The notes under the pieces: model-generated | Database searches by the model: none | What the model saw: the letters and a program-made list of their open reading frames with translations, nothing else | Told to the model about the DNA's origin: nothing | NCBI GenBank assembly: GCA_910579615.1 | Contig: CAJTUA010000010.1 | Coordinates: 83,756-147,755 of the forward strand | Direction of reading: 5' to 3' | Source of the DNA: an uncultured Lachnospiraceae bacterium | GTDB lineage: Bacteria > Bacillota > Clostridia > Lachnospirales > Lachnospiraceae | DNA: 64,000 bases | Program-made: the position numbers and the translations under genes | Part shown: positions 40,806 through 48,671 of the stretch, one piece after another | How the letters are laid out: the number at the start of each line of letters is the position of its first letter | Numbering within the stretch: position 1 is the first letter of the stretch

Positions 40806-41600
40806 TCAAAAATGCCTTCCCGCACTCGAGTGCGAATGCCCTCCGCTGCTTGTGTGGCCACCGCCACCACCACTGCTGTTCTGCTGCGGCTTTTTGCGCT
40901 TTGTTATGCTTGTGCGGATATAATCATCGCGCCGCGCCCGGATGCCGCTGTAACGCCCGTCAAGGTATGTACCCGCATTCACGGTCATCGTTCCGCCGCT
41001 GTTTGATGCCATGAGCCCGACCACAATCCCGCCGATTACAAGCGCCGCGACAAGCTGCACCCACGCCCGCAGATAGATTGGCACATAATTCATGTAATGC
41101 TCTGCCCTGTCCGCAAAAATCCGAAAGGCACGGTAATAATCTCCCGCCCGCAGCTCATCAAACAATGCGTCAATTATCTTCTCGCCCGTTGCATCCGGGA
41201 TTTTCTTCTCCGCCTTCCCATACGCCTGCACATTGACGTAGCGGTTTTTCATATCCACGCAAATCAGCACGGCATCTACGTCAATCTGCCCGGTATCATA
41301 GCCGTAATCGTAGAAATCTTCCAGATACCGGTCGCCTGCCCCCATCCCGGTGTCAGAAACCGTAACCACATAAATGCCGCATCCTGCCTTTTCTCCCTGC
41401 TTTTCCAGATAATCCCCAAGCGAATTCCTCTCTGATACCGTCAAAAGCTCCGCCTCATCGTAGACATAAACGCCCTCCCGGGCCGGAACTGCGGCCTGCG
41501 CCAGAATTTGCGGTGCCATGCTAAGAACCGCAAACAGCACACTGCACAGCACACACAGGAATTTTGCCAAAGCCATCTTCCTATTTTTCCCTTTTCTCAT
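40806..41600 (-). CDS. ydjH: TPM domain membrane protein (YdjH/YgcG-like)
   Basis: 264 aa. A signal peptide (FLCVLCSVLFAVLSMAPQILAQA), then a TPM domain at about residues 42-165 (VYVYDEAELLTVSERNSLGDYLEKQGE, GIYVVTVSDTGMGAGDRY, ILICVDMKNRYVNVQAYGKAEKKIPD is the core), one membrane helix (AWVQLVAALVIGGIVVGLMA) and a basic, Gly/Ser/His-rich tail ending SSGGHSHSSAGRHF. TPM domains are extracytoplasmic and in some proteins act as phosphatases or chaperones. It stands between the ydjG-like and SPFH genes, as in the B. subtilis stress operon. Confidence 0.83.
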   Translation of the reverse strand: MRKGKNRKMALAKFLCVLCSVLFAVLSMAPQILAQAAVPAREGVYVYDEAELLTVSERNSLGDYLEKQGEKAGCGIYVVTVSDTGMGAGDRYLEDFYDYGYDTGQIDVDAVLICVDMKNRYVNVQAYGKAEKKIPDATGEKIIDALFDELRAGDYYRAFRIFADRAEHYMNYVPIYLRAWVQLVAALVIGGIVVGLMASNSGGTMTVNAGTYLDGRYSGIRARRDDYIRTSITKRKKPQQNSSGGGGGHTSSGGHSHSSAGRHF

Positions 41601-41612
41601 CCGCCCGCCCTC

Positions 41613-42737
41613 CTAAACAAAGAACATCGTGACCAGACGCAGCAGCGCAAATACACCCGCGCTGATGCCTGCAAACCACATTGCCATTTTCTGTTTGGAA
41701 AGCGGGGGCTTCCCGACAATCTTTCCCGTCTGTCCGTTCATCGCAAAAATATGTTCGCTGTCGTGGTAGTCATAGCAGACCATCCACACCGGAAGCAGGG
41801 TATAGCGCGCATTCACGGGATTGAGGTGAATGTCCTTCCGGTGGTATATCACACCCGAATACCCCTTGATGGTGGATGCAAGATACTCATTCGCATAGCG
41901 GTTCACGCGCTCCTTCACGCGCGGAAGAAGTTCCTTATCATCATAATTATACTGTTCTGCCAGATATCCCGCCAGATATGGCATGTTAAAATGCGTCAGC
42001 TCAGAATAGGAGAAAGGCTCCAGCTTATCCATCAGTTCATCGTTCATCTTCTCTGAGGCATCCACAGGCACCTTCGCGTAGGTCATATGTACACGGCGGT
42101 AAACATGGTAATATTTTGTTTCCGTGTAAATATAATCCCCCCGTGAATAACTGCGCACCCTCGTCGCCGTGCAGTCCGCCTCCCCCGTACCGTCCATGTC
42201 GTAGAGCCAGAACGGAACATACATCCCGGTGATGTTTTTGATGCGGTCCGCCGTCATGAAATCCTTCGGCGTAAGCTTCCCGTTCCCGCACCATTTTCGG
42301 AACGCGCTTATGGCCTGCTCCTTATCCACCCGGAACGGAATAAGCCAGACCGGCGCTTTTTTGCCGCTTAAGCGGTCCCCAAGCACAACCGGGGCGCCAC
42401 AGAAGCTGCAATTTGTTGCCGTCGTGTCCGTCGTTGTAATCACCACCGCGCCACAGTTATTGCAGACATACTGGCTGCCCTCCTGCCCGTCAAACACGCT
42501 GCTGCCGGCTTCCCTTTCAATCCGCTCAAATTCTGCTTCGTCCGCGATGTCCTCCCCCCGGAACAATTCCACCTCGGGGGCATCCCTTCCCGCATCCTCT
42601 TCCTCCGTATCCGGTTCCGGCCGCGGCATGTCATCAATCTCCATCCGCTTGCCACAGCTGCCGCATCTGAGCTTTTTCGTCGCGGCATCATACCGCATAT
42701 CCGCACCGCAGCCCGGACATTTATACTGGACTACCAT
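41613..42737 (-). CDS. ydjG: Zinc-ribbon membrane protein (YdjG-like)
   Basis: 374 aa. The N-terminus has a zinc ribbon (YKCPGCGADMRYDAATKKLRCGSCGKRMEI) and a second one follows an acidic stretch (YVCNNCGAVVITTTDTTATNCSFCGAP). The middle resembles family members annotated as TFIIB-type zinc-ribbon or PriA-like proteins (KAPVWLIPFRVDKEQAISAFRKW, YVPFWLYDMDGTGEADCTATRVR, MVCYDYHDSEHIFAMNGQTGKIVGKPPLSKQK is near the end). One C-terminal membrane helix ends the protein. It is not a helicase. Its place after pspA and before the TPM gene is the main reason for the name. Confidence 0.8.
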   Translation of the reverse strand: MVVQYKCPGCGADMRYDAATKKLRCGSCGKRMEIDDMPRPEPDTEEEDAGRDAPEVELFRGEDIADEAEFERIEREAGSSVFDGQEGSQYVCNNCGAVVITTTDTTATNCSFCGAPVVLGDRLSGKKAPVWLIPFRVDKEQAISAFRKWCGNGKLTPKDFMTADRIKNITGMYVPFWLYDMDGTGEADCTATRVRSYSRGDYIYTETKYYHVYRRVHMTYAKVPVDASEKMNDELMDKLEPFSYSELTHFNMPYLAGYLAEQYNYDDKELLPRVKERVNRYANEYLASTIKGYSGVIYHRKDIHLNPVNARYTLLPVWMVCYDYHDSEHIFAMNGQTGKIVGKPPLSKQKMAMWFAGISAGVFALLRLVTMFFV

Positions 42738-42952
42738 ATTCCCTCATTTCCGCAGGATAAAGCCCGCGGTTCTCCCCCCACAGCTTTCCAGAAAACTGTC
42801 AGGCAGTGAAGCCGCCCGGCTTTTCCTTGCACAAAGAAAGCTGCCACAGAACCCCTTCCTCCGTGGCAGCCTCCCAGCATTCACAATCCCCAGACGCAGT
42901 TTTCTAAGAAACTGCGCGGAACAGTCCTTGCAATCCTCCCGCCCCCTTATAT
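42738..42952 (-). other. Structured spacer between pspA and ydjG
   Basis: 215 nt without a gene. On the minus strand there are three stable hairpins in a row: CGCAGTTT with AAACTGCG, GGCTGCCAC with GTGGCAGC(C), and AAAGCCGGGCGGCTT. The 3' end reads CCTGCGGAAATGAGGG before the ydjG start, which recalls the GCGGAACT end of the leader repeat family but lacks its body. It may regulate expression of ydjGHI relative to pspA. Confidence 0.5.
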
Positions 42953-43630
42953 TTATTGTTTTCCGAGGCTTGCCTTTAACGCTGCAAGCTCGTCATCCAC
43001 ATCCGAACCCTGCGAATACTTCGCCGTCAAATCGCGGATATCGCCCGCCTTCTCCAGCTTGTTCAGCTCCGCCATCGCGTTCGCCTCATCAAGCTTCTTG
43101 TTTGCCAGCTCTTCGTACTTCTCAAAGCTTGCAATGGAGCGGTTCGCGCTGTTGACGGAATCGCCCATCTTGTTCATGCGCTCCTGCGTCTTTGCAACCG
43201 CGAGTTTCCCTTTAATCATCGCCCTGCGCGACTCAAGCTCATTGATATCGGCAACCAGTTTGCTGTGCATCTGCTTCATCTGCTCCGCATTCTGGTGCGC
43301 GAGGTCATACGCCTGCTGTAAGCCTGCCTGCTTTGAGGAAAGTGATGCCTTCTGCTCCAAAAACTTCCTCGCGTCATCCTCATTGTTCTTCTCAAGCGCC
43401 TTGATGGCAAATTTCTGCATCTTGTCAATCTCTTCGCTGCACTCGTCAAGCTCGCGCTTTGCCCTAGCTTCCTCCGCCATGATGCTCGCCGTCTCCGACT
43501 TTACCTTGCCCAAATCCTCCTGCAGGTTCCGCAGGCACTGGTCAATCATCTTCTCCGGGTTCTCCGCCTTGTCAAGCAACGCGTTGATGTTTGCCGACAT
43601 GATATCCTTAAACCTTGATAAAATACCCAT
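42953..43630 (-). CDS. pspA: PspA/IM30 family membrane-stress protein
   Basis: 225 aa, an almost entirely helical coiled-coil protein: MGILSRFKDIMSANINALLD, KAENPEKMIDQCLRNLQEDL, DEDDARKFLEQKA-like segment, and TKYSQGSDVDDELAALKASL-like C-terminus. The amphipathic N-terminal helix binds stressed membranes and the chain assembles into ESCRT-III-like rods. It has its own promoter (43678-43706) and leads the ydjGHI-like genes. The start is ATG 43630 after CGGAGGA. Confidence 0.9.
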   Translation of the reverse strand: MGILSRFKDIMSANINALLDKAENPEKMIDQCLRNLQEDLGKVKSETASIMAEEARAKRELDECSEEIDKMQKFAIKALEKNNEDDARKFLEQKASLSSKQAGLQQAYDLAHQNAEQMKQMHSKLVADINELESRRAMIKGKLAVAKTQERMNKMGDSVNSANRSIASFEKYEELANKKLDEANAMAELNKLEKAGDIRDLTAKYSQGSDVDDELAALKASLGKQ

Positions 43631-43677
43631 TTTTATATTCCTCCGCTTTCTTTTCCGGTCATTCCGGTGATACTTTA

Positions 43678-43706
43678 AGTTTACCTATAATCTGCAGTTT
43701 CGTCAA
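43678..43706 (-). promoter_or_regulatory. Promoter of pspA
   Basis: On the minus strand TTGACG (43706-43701), a 17-nt spacer and TAAACT (43683-43678), starting 5 nt after the PAP2 gene stop. It looks like a housekeeping promoter rather than an ECF sigma-W site (no TGAAAC/CGTA pair). Confidence 0.7.
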
Positions 43707-43710
43707 GTGG

Positions 43711-44199
43711 TTATACAAAAAATATCCACACTGCCGCGAACCCAAACACCCCGCCTGCAAGGACATCCCTGCCGTAGTGCACGCCCGCAAGCACCCGGCT
43801 TGCCGCAATCAATGCCTCCACTGCCAAAAAGAAAATCCCGGCAGGGCGCGCAAGTGCCAGCCACACCGCCGCAATCATACCCGCCGATGCCGCATGGCGG
43901 CTCGGGAAGGAATGTCCTTTTTTTTCCTTCGCAATCAGGGGCATAATGCCATCCTTCTCATATGGGCGCGCAAAATTCACAAAATGCCGGAATACCGAAA
44001 CAAGAAAAAACATTGCTGCCGGCGCAAAAACCGCGCGCACAAACAACTCCCGCCGATATAAAAAGCAAAGCAGCAGGCAGCACGGATAACTCGCTGCCAC
44101 AAAGAGCGGAAGCCCCCGGTACACCGCGCAAAGAAGCGCCATGCGCCAGCCTGCGCCCAGAAACCATGTGCGTACTTTTTCATAATGCCGACGTTTCAT
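43711..44199 (-). CDS. PAP2 superfamily phosphatase
   Basis: About 162 aa with five or six membrane helices. The phosphatase signature is present: RP in NFARPYEKDG, then HSFPSRHAASAGMIAAVW and SRVLAGVHYGRDVLAGGVFG, with the catalytic His residues. Relatives dephosphorylate undecaprenyl pyrophosphate or phosphatidate derivatives. The N-terminal Lys-rich stretch KKTGW-like tripartite part is degenerate. The start is ATG 44199 after GGTGGGGGGG. It lies 47 nt after pncC and just before pspA, so it belongs to the envelope-related neighbourhood. The substrate is not known. Confidence 0.83.
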   Translation of the reverse strand: MKRRHYEKVRTWFLGAGWRMALLCAVYRGLPLFVAASYPCCLLLCFLYRRELFVRAVFAPAAMFFLVSVFRHFVNFARPYEKDGIMPLIAKEKKGHSFPSRHAASAGMIAAVWLALARPAGIFFLAVEALIAASRVLAGVHYGRDVLAGGVFGFAAVWIFFV

Positions 44200-44246
44200 C
44201 ACAATCCCCCCCACCTTTATTCTCCCGCAAAACCGGATTCATTCAT

Positions 44247-44720
44247 CTAAAGCCTGTTAAGCTCCTCCTCCAGCGTCCGGTACACAAACTCCACGCTTGC
44301 CTCCCGCACCGCATTCCTTCCGATATCCCCAAACTGCACCGTTCTTGTCACAACCGCGCCATCCACATAAAACCCAAAGCACACCAGCCCGACAGGCTTT
44401 TCCCGCGTTCCGCCGCCAGGACCTGCAATCCCGGAAACCCCAACGCCAACCTGCGCCCCGTTCCCCCGCGCCACGCCCGCTGCCATCTGCCCTGCCACTT
44501 CCTCGCTGACAACACCATTTTGTGCAATCGTTTCCGGTAAAACCCCAAGATATTTCACCTTCGCCTCATTCGCGTAAGTCACAATCCCCGCATCCAACAC
44601 CCTCGAGGCATCCGGCACCTCAACAAGCCGCGCCGTGGCAAGCCCCCCGGTGCAGGACTCCGCAAACGCAATCTTCCACCCTTTTTCTATCAATAATTTT
44701 ACTGTCTTTTCCGCAAGCAT
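44247..44720 (-). CDS. pncC: Nicotinamide-nucleotide amidase (CinA C-terminal domain)
   Basis: About 157 aa. It deamidates NMN to nicotinate mononucleotide in pyridine nucleotide salvage. The family opening IAFAESCTGGLATARLVEVP (catalytic Ser in ESCTGG) is followed by GIVTYANEAKVKYLGV, VSEEVAGQMAAGV and GVSGIAGPGGGTREKPVGLV. It lacks the N-terminal CinA domain and is a stand-alone PncC. The start is ATG 44720: the longer frame to 44765 would begin at the -10 of its own promoter (44754-44782). Confidence 0.87.
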   Translation of the reverse strand: MLAEKTVKLLIEKGWKIAFAESCTGGLATARLVEVPDASRVLDAGIVTYANEAKVKYLGVLPETIAQNGVVSEEVAGQMAAGVARGNGAQVGVGVSGIAGPGGGTREKPVGLVCFGFYVDGAVVTRTVQFGDIGRNAVREASVEFVYRTLEEELNRL

Positions 44721-44753
44721 TCCACCAGAACCCCTTTCCCAAAGTTTTCTTCC

Positions 44754-44812
44754 AGTATAGCCCATCCGCGCAAGAATATCAACTTGTGTTTTTGGAAGAA
44801 TGATGTTAAAAT
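44754..44812. promoter_or_regulatory. Back-to-back promoters of pncC and the histidine kinase operon
   Basis: Minus strand: TTGATA (44782-44777), 17-nt spacer, TATACT (44759-44754), serving pncC. Plus strand: TTGTGT (44784-44789), 17-nt spacer, TAAAAT (44807-44812), serving the kinase operon. The two -35 elements are a single base apart, so one bound regulator could affect both. Confidence 0.6.
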
Positions 44813-44832
44813 GACATAAAAAGTGTGATGTG

Positions 44833-44868
44833 GGGTCCGGGAGGGAATCCGCGGAACTTGAAATCAGG
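44833..44868 (+). repeat. Solo right end of the hairpin leader repeat before the kinase gene
   Basis: GGGAGGGAATCCGCGGAACT then TGAAATC and AGGAGG. It matches the 3' end of the family (GGGAGGG...GCGGAACTTnAAAT, AGGAGG) but the pairing left arm is missing. Orientation agrees with the downstream gene, as in all other copies. Confidence 0.6.
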
Positions 44869-44877
44869 AGGATATTT

Positions 44878-46806
44878 ATGAAAAGTTATAAGGAACTTGA
44901 ACAAATGTTCGGTAAAAGTGTGCAGGGCTATCTGGTCACAGCCTGGCCTTTTTCCTCCGGCGCTGCCATTTTTTACGCGAATCCGGCCGCCGCATCCATG
45001 CTTGGCATACCGGACTGTGAACTTTGCGGGCAGCCGCTCTCTTCCATTTTCCCGGTTCTCTCCTCTATCAGCGGCACGTTGAACATCGGACCGTTCCATT
45101 ACGAACCGGGCGGCAAGCTCCTGCGCATCTTCGCATCCCCATTTGACGGGGATGCCTGCCTGTGCTTCCTGCTCGACCAAAACGCCGCGGAATCGGAATC
45201 GGCGGACTATCTCGCAGAATACCAGACCCGCATGAGCGATGCGCTGGATGCCGCCAATGCGGCAAGCCAGGCGAAAACAAATTTCCTTTCCGAAATGTCA
45301 CACGACATCCGCACCCCGATGAACGCAATCATCGGCATGACGGATATCGCACTCAACTACTCCGCGGATTCTGCCCGCGTGGAGGACTGCCTTAAGAAAA
45401 TACGGACGGCCTCCGGGCATCTGATGGAGTTAATCAATGAAGTGCTTGATATGTCGCGCATCGAGAGCGGCAAGGTTGTCCTGAACGAAGAACATATGCA
45501 GTTAGCCGACCAGATTCATGAAATCCTGGTCATCATCCGCCCACAGATTGCCGCAAAAAAGCAAAAATTCCACTTAGAGCTCTGCTCCATCCAGCACGAA
45601 AACCTGATTGGGGATTCCACGCGCATCCGCCAGATTTTCCTGAATATCCTCTCCAATGCGGTAAAATATACGCAGGAGGGAGGCGAAATCCGGATGACGT
45701 TACAGCAGGAGGAGCTTGCGGACTCCTTTGTGCGCCTCACCTTGCAGGTCAAGGATAACGGCATGGGCATGACACCTGAATTCCTCGAAAAGATTTTTCA
45801 GCCGTTTGAGCGCGAATCCTCAAGTACAATCAGCCGGATTGAGGGAACCGGGCTTGGCATGACCATCACCAAAAACCTCATCGAGATGATGTGCGGCACG
45901 ATTACCGTGACAAGCGAGCTGCACAAGGGTTCCGAATTTACGATATCCCTTCCGTTAAAGCGCTTTGACGCGGATACCTCCTTCCTGTCCTCCCTCACCG
46001 GCAGGCATGTCCTTATCATACAGGGCAATGAAAACAAGCTCGAAGACCTGCCGCAGCTGCTTAATGAGCTTGGCATAACCTGCGATATCGCCGCAAACGG
46101 AAACCAGGCGGTTGACGCAATCAATGATGCCGATATTTCCGGGACAGAATATTTTGCACTTCTGACCGCCGACCACTTATCGGACATCGATGTGGCGCAG
46201 CTCCTCCCGGACATCCGTGCGCGCAAGGGCAGCGATTTCCCGATTTTTATGCTTTCCGAAAGCAACTGGTCGGAGCTTGAGTACCTTATGACCCAGATTG
46301 GCGTGAGCGCATTTATCCCGCTGCCGCTTTTTAAGAGCCGCATAGCAGAGGCACTCCAACCGTTTACACAGCCAAAAAGCGACGCAGGAAAAGAGGAAGG
46401 CCAAAACAGGATTGCCGACTATTCCTCCAGGCGCTTACTGCTTGTTGAGGATAATATGCTCAACCTTGAAATCGCAAAGGAAATCCTCTCCATGACCAAT
46501 ATACAGATTGACACCGCCACAAACGGGCAGGAGGCGGTTGCCGCCTTCTGTGACAATCCACTGTTTTACTATGACCTCATCCTGATGGATATCAAAATGC
46601 CCGTTATGGACGGTCTTGAGGCAACAAAACACATCCGCGCCCTCTCGCGCGCCGATGCAACCGTGGTGCCGATTGTCGCCATGACCGCCAACGCCTTTGC
46701 GGAAGACCGGCAGATTTCCCTTGATGCCGGCATGAATGCCCACATCACAAAGCCGCTTGATGTTGAGCAGGTGCTTGGATGCCTGGACCGCTTTAGCAGG
46801 AGGTAG
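44878..46806 (+). CDS. Cytosolic hybrid histidine kinase
   Basis: 642 aa without membrane helices. An N-terminal PAS-like sensor (about 1-110: GYLVTAWPFSSGAAIFYANP, AASMLGIPDCELCGQPLSSI) precedes a HisKA domain with the phosphorylated His in FLSEMSHDIRTPMNAIIGM (about residue 143), a HATPase with NAVKYTQEGG (N box), DNGMGM and GTGLGMTI, then a degenerate receiver (HVLIIQGNENKLEDLPQLL) and a complete C-terminal receiver (LLLVEDN, ILMDIKMPVMDG, MTANA, ITKPL). The start is ATG 44878 after AGGAGG. It leads the operon with the HD-GYP and ABC transporter genes; the signal probably bears on sugar uptake. Confidence 0.88.
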   Translation: MKSYKELEQMFGKSVQGYLVTAWPFSSGAAIFYANPAAASMLGIPDCELCGQPLSSIFPVLSSISGTLNIGPFHYEPGGKLLRIFASPFDGDACLCFLLDQNAAESESADYLAEYQTRMSDALDAANAASQAKTNFLSEMSHDIRTPMNAIIGMTDIALNYSADSARVEDCLKKIRTASGHLMELINEVLDMSRIESGKVVLNEEHMQLADQIHEILVIIRPQIAAKKQKFHLELCSIQHENLIGDSTRIRQIFLNILSNAVKYTQEGGEIRMTLQQEELADSFVRLTLQVKDNGMGMTPEFLEKIFQPFERESSSTISRIEGTGLGMTITKNLIEMMCGTITVTSELHKGSEFTISLPLKRFDADTSFLSSLTGRHVLIIQGNENKLEDLPQLLNELGITCDIAANGNQAVDAINDADISGTEYFALLTADHLSDIDVAQLLPDIRARKGSDFPIFMLSESNWSELEYLMTQIGVSAFIPLPLFKSRIAEALQPFTQPKSDAGKEEGQNRIADYSSRRLLLVEDNMLNLEIAKEILSMTNIQIDTATNGQEAVAAFCDNPLFYYDLILMDIKMPVMDGLEATKHIRALSRADATVVPIVAMTANAFAEDRQISLDAGMNAHITKPLDVEQVLGCLDRFSRR

Positions 46807-46811
46807 CGCCT

Positions 46812-48671
46812 ATGAACAAATACGAAACAGCCTATCTTGACAATACGAAAAAAATCATGGAGCTTGTCCGCATACAGCCTGCCGATTCCGGCAGTGCGGA
46901 AGCATTTTATGCCGATTGCAGAAAGCGCACCTTCGCCATGCGCCCTTTGATTGCGGAAAACATGGCCGTGCTGCGCGATTTCCTGATTCCTCTTTTCGAC
47001 GATATCCTGACCGCCTCCACGGAAACGGTGGCGGAGCTTGTTGAATTTGACGATGCGCTCACAACGCTTACAAAACAGGCGGACAACGGCGTGCACTACC
47101 AGATAAATTCCGCCCTCGTTACCTATGCGCGCCAGAAAAAAGAACGCGGGCTTTTGATACGCTCCCTCTACCACAGCGCGATGGCACTGTACAATTACAA
47201 TAACATCATACGCCTGACCGACCCTTCACGCTTCCTCTGGAAGATGCGCCTGCTCTTTGGCGAGGCGGCGGGCTACATCCGCTGCTACGATGAAATCGAT
47301 GACCCGGAAACGCGCGGCTACATCCACCGCTCCATGAGCAACCTCGCGCTCTGCTACAATTCCCTCACGGAAGCGGAGCCAAAATTCGCGGTGCTGCGCC
47401 GCGCTCTGAGGATTCTGAAAGACCCGGTCTACCAGCAAAAAACGCCGTCGCTGCCGTGGGGGCTTTTTATTACCAAGACGCACCAGGAGCGCACGACGCT
47501 GCTCGGGCACCTGCGCCTTGAAAACGCATCCCTTACACAGCTGCAGGAGGTGATGGAATCCGCGGAATATGTCCACCACGAACAGTGCAGGACGGCACAG
47601 GAAAAAAACATCCCAATGCAGCCGCAATGGCTCTACACTTATTACGCCTCCTGTTACCACTGCGGCTTTTACACCCTCGCGGAGCTTTTTGAGAATCTGG
47701 AACAGCTTTATATTTCCGCTTCACAGACCGATTACTCGCAGCAGGGAATGTACACAAACCTTTTTCTGCCTGCCGTGTACACCGAGTATGTGCGCAAGGA
47801 TGCAAATTACATCACCAACAAGGCTCCGATTATGCAGCTGATTTACCAGCGTGCGCTCCAATATGTCCGCAATGCGCCCGCCGGGGTGAATGCCGAGTTC
47901 CTATATTCTTACCTGCGCCCTCTGATGGTGAATTTTATTGAGTATCCGAACGGCATTTCGTTAAAAGAATTCGTGTATGAATTTATTATGGGGCGGCATC
48001 TGGGCACATGCGTGCACTCCATTGCGGTCGCGCAGCTTGCCACTTTTTTGCTCTCCTGTATGTTTGGGCGCTGCCCGGAAGCACTTTTGGGGCTTTCCGG
48101 TTTCCATACCGTGGAAGAAATCCTTTCCCACCAGGAAGAACTTACCTCCTATGTCTACGACTGCGGCATGTTCCACGACATTGGAAAACTGTTCTTTTTG
48201 CAGCTCTTTTCCCTCCCGAACCGCCAATGGCTCTCGGTCGAGGCGGAAATCTGCGAGTCGCACGCCATCCAGGGATACCGGCTGCTCGCCGCCGCCCCGT
48301 CCACGGCAAGCTTTGCACCGGTCGCTTTTGGCCACCACCGCTACTACAATGGCAGGGGCGGCTACCCGGAAGAGTTTTCGAGGGAGAAATGCAAAGACCC
48401 GGTGGCCGTTGATTTAATTGCGGTCGCGGATTTTATCGAATACCGTGGCAATGACACCGGCAATGCGTTCCGCGAAGCAAATTCCCCGGAACAGATTTTT
48501 GCACAGTTAAAGGAGGGGCGCGGCACGCGCTTCCATCCCGCAGTCGCCGATGCCGCGCTTGGCGCAAGGGAGGAAATTACAGAGCTTCTTGACCGCATCC
48601 GGCCGGAGGCATACCGCGATGCATACGAGTACAACATAGCATCGAAAAATAAAGATGGAGGTTCCAAATGA
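46812..48671 (+). CDS. HD-GYP domain protein with long helical N-terminal domain
   Basis: 619 aa. Residues 1-390 are helical, TPR-like and not recognised. The C-terminal domain (about 390-610) has HD-GYP order: CVHSIAVAQLA, MFHDIGKLFF, ESHAIQGYRLL, FGHHRYYNGRGGYPEEF and VDLIAVADFIEYR. HD-GYP enzymes degrade cyclic di-GMP (or related dinucleotides) with a binuclear metal site. The GYP motif is intact, so activity is plausible. Its ribosome site AGGAGG overlaps the kinase stop, so it is likely the kinase's partner, possibly an output with the receiver of the hybrid kinase controlling it; that is inference. Its stop overlaps the next start (ATGA). Confidence 0.83.
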   Translation: MNKYETAYLDNTKKIMELVRIQPADSGSAEAFYADCRKRTFAMRPLIAENMAVLRDFLIPLFDDILTASTETVAELVEFDDALTTLTKQADNGVHYQINSALVTYARQKKERGLLIRSLYHSAMALYNYNNIIRLTDPSRFLWKMRLLFGEAAGYIRCYDEIDDPETRGYIHRSMSNLALCYNSLTEAEPKFAVLRRALRILKDPVYQQKTPSLPWGLFITKTHQERTTLLGHLRLENASLTQLQEVMESAEYVHHEQCRTAQEKNIPMQPQWLYTYYASCYHCGFYTLAELFENLEQLYISASQTDYSQQGMYTNLFLPAVYTEYVRKDANYITNKAPIMQLIYQRALQYVRNAPAGVNAEFLYSYLRPLMVNFIEYPNGISLKEFVYEFIMGRHLGTCVHSIAVAQLATFLLSCMFGRCPEALLGLSGFHTVEEILSHQEELTSYVYDCGMFHDIGKLFFLQLFSLPNRQWLSVEAEICESHAIQGYRLLAAAPSTASFAPVAFGHHRYYNGRGGYPEEFSREKCKDPVAVDLIAVADFIEYRGNDTGNAFREANSPEQIFAQLKEGRGTRFHPAVADAALGAREEITELLDRIRPEAYRDAYEYNIASKNKDGGSK

